Shown in pieces: positions 8,433 through 12,693 of a stretch of DNA of 12,693 bases. Positions within the stretch are counted from its first letter, which is position 1. Each line of letters opens with the position of its first letter. The notes below the pieces were generated by a model. It had not been told where the DNA came from. It was given only the letters and a program-made list of their open reading frames with translations, and did not search any database. The DNA comes from Porphyromonadaceae bacterium UBA7180 (GTDB lineage Bacteria; Bacteroidota; Bacteroidia; Bacteroidales; Muribaculaceae). The translations under genes and the position numbers were made by a program. The stretch lies in contig DKVK01000033.1 in the NCBI GenBank assembly GCA_002491165.1, positions 1 to 12,693 of the forward strand, read 5' to 3'.

Positions 8433-8867
8433 CTATGAGGCGGGAGGAGTTATCCGCCGTCGCGGCTTCGGTCGGAGGCAGGAATGCCTCGGTTCCATAA
8501 AGAGGGCGGCGGTGAGGGCGGCGAGGATTCCGGTGCAGTCGGCCATCCAGTCGTTCAGGTCGCCGGAGCGGCCTGGTATCAGATAGTGCTGCGTAACCTC
8601 TATCAGTGCGCCGAAGAGGGCGCAGAGGAGCGGTATCCAGGGTGAGAGGATGGAGCGGAAGCCCCGGGGGCGCCGTTCCCACATTGCCGAGGCCGTGAGG
8701 AGGAAGAAGAGGATGGCGTGTACCACCTTGTCCTCGCCGGCGAAAAGATGGATCTCCACCTCCCCGAGCGGCTTGGGAGTGAGCGTCAGCCACGCAATGA
8801 TAATCACTGTCAAGGCCAATACGGAGTAGCGGGGCAATGCCGGTTTACGGCGCGTTTGCGTTTGCAT
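8433..8867 (-). CDS. VanZ-like small integral membrane protein
   Basis: This 144-residue inner-membrane protein has about four hydrophobic segments (15-30, 47-64, 74-90, 107-123). The VanZ-family pattern is visible: DKVVHAILFF (46-55), EVTQHYLIPGRSGDLNDW (90-107) and D110. The family is named for a teicoplanin-resistance gene, but most members are of unknown function, so no resistance should be inferred. It is the first gene of the probable vanZ-tamB-tamL operon. Two oddities stand out. The ATG lies only 4 nt after the promoter's TTTG, so the mRNA would be leaderless or nearly so; no later Met would keep the first membrane helix. And residues 124-144 (MEPRHSCLRP and on) are encoded entirely by a dispersed hairpin repeat, so the native C-terminus probably ended near residue 123. 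Confidence 0.87.
   Translation of the reverse strand: MQTQTRRKPALPRYSVLALTVIIIAWLTLTPKPLGEVEIHLFAGEDKVVHAILFFLLTASAMWERRPRGFRSILSPWIPLLCALFGALIEVTQHYLIPGRSGDLNDWMADCTGILAALTAALFMEPRHSCLRPKPRRRITPPAS
8437..8498 (-). repeat. Hairpin repeat copy forming the vanZ 3' end
   Basis: Read on the minus strand, this element starts with the head ATGGAACCG and continues with the GAGGC-ATTCCT-GCCTC hairpin (8475-8490). The body GAAGCCGCG follows, then a second dyad, on the plus strand GGCGG (8439-8443) and CCGCC (8454-8458). About three quarters of positions match the copy at 9070-9133 without gaps over 60 nt. One change (CGG to CCG) breaks a pair in the first stem, the only copy of this family here with that defect. 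It encodes the last 21 codons of vanZ, whose stop lies 1 nt beyond its end, and stands between the vanZ core and the tamB start in the operon mRNA. Confidence 0.75.
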
Positions 8868-8871
8868 GGTG

Positions 8872-8903
8872 CAAATGTAGTGAAAATAACCTTAATACAC
8901 AAA
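8872..8903 (-). promoter_or_regulatory. vanZ-tamB-tamL promoter (Bacteroidales type)
   Basis: On the minus strand TTTG (8903-8900) and TACATTTG (8879-8872) are separated by exactly 20 bp, matching the Bacteroidales consensus. The -7 element ends 4 nt before the vanZ ATG at 8867, so initiation at the usual distance would fall at or beside the start codon. No other such promoter was seen upstream of tamB, so this one probably serves the whole operon of about 7.7 kb. Confidence 0.75.
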
Positions 8904-9005
8904 TTTTAACGCTTCCGCGGCGTATAAGTTCTTGCAAAGGGCGAAAAATAGAGGAGCAGCTATGTGTGCGCCGGATGTCGGGAGGAGCCGAATGGCTATT
9001 GAAAC

Positions 9006-9065
9006 AAAAAAACCGACTCTATAAATTTCATAAGACTTATAAATCTTATAAAACTTATAGGCCGG
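9006..9065 (-). terminator. Intrinsic terminator of pulA, built on a 9-nt repeat
   Basis: As minus-strand RNA, a 17-bp AU-rich stem (9060-9044 with 9035-9019, 8-nt loop) pairs completely if two G-U wobbles are allowed (9025/9054 and 9029/9050). It is extended at the base by CCGGC (9065-9061) with GUCGG (9017-9013), with one bulged A at 9018 and one further G-U. Seven U residues follow directly (9012-9006). On the plus strand the three wobbles become A-C mismatches, which points to the minus-strand transcript, that is pulA. The AT-rich part also reads as imperfect 9-nt tandem units (ATAAATTTC, ATAAGACTT, ATAAATCTT, ATAAAACTT at 9021-9056). It lies about 70 nt after the pulA stop. Confidence 0.75.
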
Positions 9066-9069
9066 CAGT

Positions 9070-9133
9070 CAGGAGCGGCGGAAGTTATCCGCCGACGGGG
9101 CTGCGGACGGAGGCATTCCTGCCTCCGTTCTAT
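9070..9133 (-). repeat. Hairpin repeat copy at the pulA 3' end
   Basis: On the minus strand it begins ATAGAACGG, one base off the head ATGGAACGG, 3 nt after the pulA stop. A perfect 8-bp stem ACGGAGGC / GCCTCCGT follows, with a 6-nt loop (9107-9128), then a body like the vanZ copy. A second perfect hairpin, CGGCGG / CCGCCG with a 7-nt loop, lies at 9076-9094. The first loop is in the opposite orientation to the vanZ copy (AGGAAT against ATTCCT on the minus strand). It sits between pulA and its U-tract terminator and may protect the 3' end of the message. Confidence 0.8.
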
Positions 9134-9136
9134 ATA

Positions 9137-11167
9137 TTACTCTTGGGCGAGGATGAGGGCGGAGTAGGGCGGTATCTCCATGCGGCCGCCGGCGGTGGTG
9201 CCGAGCTTGCCTTCGGGGTCTATGCGGCCGTCCTGCGCCACTATCAGCCAGTTGCCTTTCGGGATGTTGACGGTCTGTGCTTTCGAGGCGCCGTTGAAGA
9301 CTACCTTTATCTCTTTCCAGGCGTCGCCGTTGGCGTGGTCGAGCAGCGAGTAGGAGATGAGGTTGGGCTGCTTCTTGGAGTCAATCTTGTCGAATTTCAG
9401 GTGCTTGGCGATGTCCTTGGCCGTGGTCATGCGGAAAGCGGGGTGTGCCTTGCGCAGGCGTGTGAGGCCGGCATAGTAGTCGAAGAGGTCTTTATATCTG
9501 GCCTTGTTGCTCCAGTCGATGGCGTTGATGGAGTCGGGGCTCTTGTAGGAGTTGTGGACCCCTTTCTTGTCTCGGAAAATTTCTTCGCCGGCGAACATGA
9601 AGGGAGTGCCCTGCGAGGTGAAGACGATGGTCTGGCCGAGTTTGGCGGCGCTGAGCATATTCTCTTCAGGCTCTCCGGCCATGGATTTGCGCAACTTGTC
9701 GGTAAGGCAGAGGTCGTCGTGGCAGGAGATGTAGTTGACTATCATTTCGGGCGACTCGGCGTAGGGGAATTTGGAGTTGTTGCCGAGCTTATAGTTGACC
9801 TGTGGGTGCTTCGTGGCGGCCACGATGCCTATCTTGACGGTCTCTTCGAGTCCGGGCTTTCCGGTGGCGAAACCGCGGTCGGCGGCGTCGGTGTAGTGAC
9901 CCTTGATGGCGTCGCGTATGTCGTCGGAGAAAACGGCGATGTCCTTCATCTTGGAAACGTTCTCCTTAAGTGCGCGGCGTTCCTTGACAAGGGGTGAGTC
10001 ACCGGCGGTCCAGCCTTCGCCGTAAACGAAGATGGAGGGATTGATTTTCTTGAGTTCTGCTGCCACGCGGTTCATGGTCTCGGTGTCGTGGATGGCCATG
10101 AGGTCGAAGCGGAAGCCGTCAATGTGGTATTCGTCGGCCCAGTATTTCACGCTGTTCACGATGTAGTCGGCCATCTGCTGACGCTCGGAAGCCGTTTCGT
10201 TGCCGCAGCCGGAGGCGTCGCTGTAGCGGCCGTCATCCCAGTGGCGGTGGTAGTATCCGGGGGCGGTTAGCTCGAAGTTGCTGACGTCGTTGTCGGCCGT
10301 ATGGTTATAGACAACGTCCATGATAACACCGATGCCGGCGTCGTGGAGGGCCTTGACCATCTCTTTCATCTCGCGGATGCGTGCCGTCGGGTCTGAGGGG
10401 TTGGTGCTGTAGCTGCCCTCGGGGGCGTTGTAGTTCAGCGGGTCGTAGCCCCAGTTATACTGGTTGGCGGGGAGGTTGCTTTCGTCCACACTGTTGTAGT
10501 CGTAGGAGGGGAGGATGTGCACGTGGGTGATTCCGAGTTCCTTGAGGTGGTCGATGCCGGTGGCGAGCCCTTCGGGCGAGAGGGTGCCGTGTTCGGTGAG
10601 TGCGAGGAACTTACCCTTGTTGGCGATGCCCGACGAGGGGTGCTCCGACATGTCGCGGTGGTGCATCTCGTAGATTATGACGTCCGAGAAGTTGTCGACC
10701 TTGGGTCCGCGGTCGGCGTCCCAGCCTGCTGGATTGGTCTTGGCGAAGTCGATGATGGCGGCTCGTGCGCCGTTTACGCCCACTGCCTTGGCCCATACGC
10801 CCGGAGTCTCGTCGAGCCAGCGACCGCCTTGCTGTATCTGGAAGGTGTAGAATTTGCCGTAGAGTTGCTGTCCGGGGACGGAAGCCGTCCAGGTGCCGGT
10901 CTCGGGGTCGGAGGTCATGTTCAGCACCTGATAGGGCTTGCCGGTGCGGCCGTTTTCGTAGAGGTTCACGCGGGTGGCGGTAGCTTTGGGGCTCCAGAGG
11001 CGGAAGTGTGTGCCGGAGCCGTTGACGGTGAGCTCGAGGTCGTCGCCGCTATATGTGGGGTATGAGACGAACTGTTCGTCGAAGGTGCTTTGCGCCGCGG
11101 CGGGGAGACCGACGGGGGCAAGGAGTGTTGCTGTCATCAGCGTGTAGAGGGTGTTTTTAAATTTCAT
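9137..11167 (-). CDS. pulA: Type I pullulanase (GH13), exported
   Basis: This enzyme hydrolyses alpha-1,6 branch points in pullulan, glycogen and starch-derived dextrins. The 676-residue product has a Sec signal peptide (basic MKFK, hydrophobic core, likely cleavage after AAA near residue 25), so it acts outside the cytoplasm, probably in the periplasm or at the cell surface. An N-terminal CBM48-like beta domain (about 35-140) precedes the GH13 barrel. Type I pullulanase motifs are all present: YNWGYDP (237-243), region I DVVYNHT (284-290), region II GFRFD with nucleophile D355, region III YGEGW with acid E384, and region IV SCHDD with H483 and D484. The residue after HD is Asp, where many relatives have Asn. 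A small C-terminal beta domain ends the protein. It has its own promoter and a strong terminator, so it looks monocistronic. No sus or other starch genes are in the window. Confidence 0.94.
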   Translation of the reverse strand: MKFKNTLYTLMTATLLAPVGLPAAAQSTFDEQFVSYPTYSGDDLELTVNGSGTHFRLWSPKATATRVNLYENGRTGKPYQVLNMTSDPETGTWTASVPGQQLYGKFYTFQIQQGGRWLDETPGVWAKAVGVNGARAAIIDFAKTNPAGWDADRGPKVDNFSDVIIYEMHHRDMSEHPSSGIANKGKFLALTEHGTLSPEGLATGIDHLKELGITHVHILPSYDYNSVDESNLPANQYNWGYDPLNYNAPEGSYSTNPSDPTARIREMKEMVKALHDAGIGVIMDVVYNHTADNDVSNFELTAPGYYHRHWDDGRYSDASGCGNETASERQQMADYIVNSVKYWADEYHIDGFRFDLMAIHDTETMNRVAAELKKINPSIFVYGEGWTAGDSPLVKERRALKENVSKMKDIAVFSDDIRDAIKGHYTDAADRGFATGKPGLEETVKIGIVAATKHPQVNYKLGNNSKFPYAESPEMIVNYISCHDDLCLTDKLRKSMAGEPEENMLSAAKLGQTIVFTSQGTPFMFAGEEIFRDKKGVHNSYKSPDSINAIDWSNKARYKDLFDYYAGLTRLRKAHPAFRMTTAKDIAKHLKFDKIDSKKQPNLISYSLLDHANGDAWKEIKVVFNGASKAQTVNIPKGNWLIVAQDGRIDPEGKLGTTAGGRMEIPPYSALILAQE

Positions 11168-11205
11168 CTGTAAGATTTATTCGTCAGTAATTTCTTTTCC
11201 GGATG

Positions 11206-11236
11206 CAAAGATAGTGAAAAAGCATCGAAAGTCAAT
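11206..11236 (-). promoter_or_regulatory. pulA promoter (Bacteroidales type)
   Basis: On the minus strand TATCTTTG (11213-11206) is a full match to the -7 consensus, and ATTG (11236-11233), one base off TTTG, lies 19 bp upstream. The predicted leader is about 35 nt and A-rich before the ATG at 11167, as is usual for Bacteroidales genes that lack a strong Shine-Dalgarno. The promoter lies in the 95-bp gap after lptD, so pulA need not depend on lptD transcription. Confidence 0.7.
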
Positions 11237-11262
11237 AGCTTTAAGCATTTTTAGCAGAAAAC

Positions 11263-12693
11263 TTAATACCAGCGGATGCCGTTGCTGCGGGAGGAGCGCT
11301 TGTCGTACTTGAGGTCTTTCAGGAGCGAGGATTTCACGGCTATGTGGAAGTTGTAGCTCTTGTAAGGGCCTACGGGAACGAAGGAAGCCGTCATGGTGAA
11401 GCAGTGCAGGTCGCGCGAGATGCTGCAGTTCATGTAGGCTATCTTGTGCTGGTCGAAGTTGTAGGAGGCGGAGAACGAGAAGTTCCACCCCTTGGAGGGA
11501 CGCACCGAGCCGGAGACGCTGAGGTTTTGCGTCCACTTGCCGTTGTAGTCCATCTTGTCGTAGTTGAAGGAGCCGTAGCCGTAGTTCACCGAGTAGTTGA
11601 ACGTGAGGGACCATGGGAAGTTCCATTTGGCGTATCCGTCGGCGTCGGAGGAGTCTTCCTCGTCCTCCTTGCGGTTCTTGCTGCGTTTCATGGCCGCGAC
11701 TTCGGCGAAGTTCTCGGGAGTGTCGTTCTCCTCGCCGTTCCAGTCGCCTGTGTCGTCGTCCCAGATGTCGTCGTTCTCGTCGGCGGTGTTATTGCCGGCC
11801 TTTCCGCCGCGGCGGAAGGTGTCGTTGTTGAAGGTATATGAGAAGGAGGTGCCCGTAGAGGAGAGTTTCGGGAACTTGCCGTGGGCAATGCGGAGTTTGT
11901 TGATTTGTATCGGGGAGCCGGAGGGGGTGAGGCCGTACATGTAGGGGTCCCAGGTGGCGGAGAGCGAGAGGTTGAAGTTCTTGATGAGACGCAGCAGGAT
12001 GGAGGTCTGTATGGGGCTCCAGCGCATGGAGTCGGCCGCGAAGTTGTATGACTGCGAGATTGTGAAGTTCTCTATCAGAGAAATCTTGCGGACGCCGGTG
12101 GAGTCCTTGTCGTCGCGCACCTTCATTTCGAGGTTGTTGGCCAGCGACACGGAGAGGGCACCGGTCTTGCCCTGCGAGGGGGAGCCGAAGATGCCGTGCT
12201 GGAAGTAGGAGTAGCGGCGTGTCTGCGTCTCTCCCTGGCCGTCCACGTATTGGTATGTGCCGTAAGCTCCCCAGAACTTGGCTCCGAAGTCGGGCGAGGC
12301 GCTGAAGGAGACTGTGGGGGTGAGCACGTGGCGTATCATCTGCACCTTGTCGCCGAGGAACTTGAGCGGTTTCCAGAAACCGTAAATCTTTGTGTCGAGC
12401 GAGATGGAGGCGTTGAAGTCGAAGATATTGTAGAATCCGTAGGTGGTATCCTGCACTTCTCGCGAGGCCTGCGTGTCCCATTGGCGCCGTATCTTGGAGG
12501 TGTACATGCGGTCGTTGAGGCTGACGGAGGGCGAGATGTTTATGTACTTGAAGAGCTGGAAGGTGGCTGAAATGGGCACCGAGTGCTTCATGCCGTTGCG
12601 CCAGTCCTTGATGAGGCTTTTCTTGAAGAACTGGTCCTGGCGGGCCGTCAGGGAGTTCTGGAATTGTCCGGAGTAGGAGAGCTTGATTTTCTC
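11263..12693 (-). CDS. lptD: LptD-like LPS-assembly outer-membrane protein, C-terminal part (5' end outside window)
   Basis: LptD is the outer-membrane barrel that places lipopolysaccharide in the outer leaflet. Only the last 476 codons are present. An ATG at 12591 is internal, because the frame stays open for 34 more codons to the edge and reads on in the same beta-strand style. The fragment is a chain of amphipathic, aromatic-rich beta strands. It ends with a block I recognise from Bacteroidota LptD-type proteins: two cysteines 8 residues apart (CSISRDLHC, 11401-11427), then FVPVGPYKSYNF and VKSSLLKDLKYDKR. Those are the only cysteines in the fragment, so they could form a disulphide. A strongly acidic segment of about 54 residues (11632-11793) probably forms a surface loop. 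pulA follows 95 nt downstream with its own promoter. Other large barrels with similar strands cannot be fully excluded. Confidence 0.8.
   Translation of the reverse strand, partial: EKIKLSYSGQFQNSLTARQDQFFKKSLIKDWRNGMKHSVPISATFQLFKYINISPSVSLNDRMYTSKIRRQWDTQASREVQDTTYGFYNIFDFNASISLDTKIYGFWKPLKFLGDKVQMIRHVLTPTVSFSASPDFGAKFWGAYGTYQYVDGQGETQTRRYSYFQHGIFGSPSQGKTGALSVSLANNLEMKVRDDKDSTGVRKISLIENFTISQSYNFAADSMRWSPIQTSILLRLIKNFNLSLSATWDPYMYGLTPSGSPIQINKLRIAHGKFPKLSSTGTSFSYTFNNDTFRRGGKAGNNTADENDDIWDDDTGDWNGEENDTPENFAEVAAMKRSKNRKEDEEDSSDADGYAKWNFPWSLTFNYSVNYGYGSFNYDKMDYNGKWTQNLSVSGSVRPSKGWNFSFSASYNFDQHKIAYMNCSISRDLHCFTMTASFVPVGPYKSYNFHIAVKSSLLKDLKYDKRSSRSNGIRWY

Noticed and set aside
8389..8793. N-terminal extension of tamB to an upstream ATG
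   Set aside because: This stretch overlaps vanZ in another frame on the same strand and gives low-complexity Arg/Pro-rich sequence; the membrane anchor expected at the TamB N-terminus begins after the ATG at 8388.
9021..9060. CRISPR-like or replication iteron array
   Set aside because: The 9-nt units are imperfect and adjacent without spacers, and the fold with a U-tract is better explained as a terminator.
8837..9997. 386-codon plus-strand open frame
   Set aside because: It crosses a promoter, a terminator and a repeat and then runs antisense through pulA, with Gly/Val-rich sequence typical of a shadow frame.
11168..11262. Intrinsic terminator after lptD
   Set aside because: Only a 5-bp dyad (TTAAG/CTTAA) was found, without a U-tract next to the stem.

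Overview
This window looks like a chromosomal segment from a Bacteroidota bacterium, most likely the order Bacteroidales. Three separate promoters fit the Bacteroidales signature (TTTG, about 20 bp, TAnnTTTG). The envelope genes are of that phylum's type: a lipoprotein variant of TamA (TamL) paired with a very large TamB, and the C-terminal half of a Bacteroidota-type LptD. The base composition is fairly GC-rich. A Muribaculaceae-like gut organism would fit, but the genus cannot be fixed from this sequence.

Layout, left to right. Positions 1-434 hold no gene. They contain a G-rich tandem repeat inside an inverted repeat, a 232-bp block of nested hairpin repeats (141-372) and a clear promoter for ribE. 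ribE (435-1043, +), riboflavin synthase, converges on a minus-strand group; a 109-bp inverted repeat fills the gap. On the minus strand, reading right to left, come a truncated lptD (from the right edge to 11263), pulA (secreted type I pullulanase, own promoter, strong U-tract terminator), and a probable operon vanZ-like > tamB > tamL (8867 to 1159) with its own promoter. tamB and tamL are 9 nt apart.

Together: tamB and tamL should form the inner-to-outer-membrane translocation and assembly module, and LptD inserts LPS into the outer membrane, so most of the window concerns envelope biogenesis. PulA debranches alpha-glucans after export. RibE makes riboflavin. The VanZ-like protein is a small membrane protein of unknown role that leads the tam operon.

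No new defence, CRISPR or mobile-gene system is visible. The most unusual content is a family of short hairpin repeats with the head (A/T)TATGGARCG. Copies sit in sense orientation within a few bases of the stop codons of ribE, tamL and pulA, and one copy runs into vanZ and encodes its last 21 residues. A related version with the same head but a different hairpin is clustered upstream of ribE. Also notable are an apparently leaderless vanZ promoter and a pulA terminator whose pairing is complete only as minus-strand RNA.
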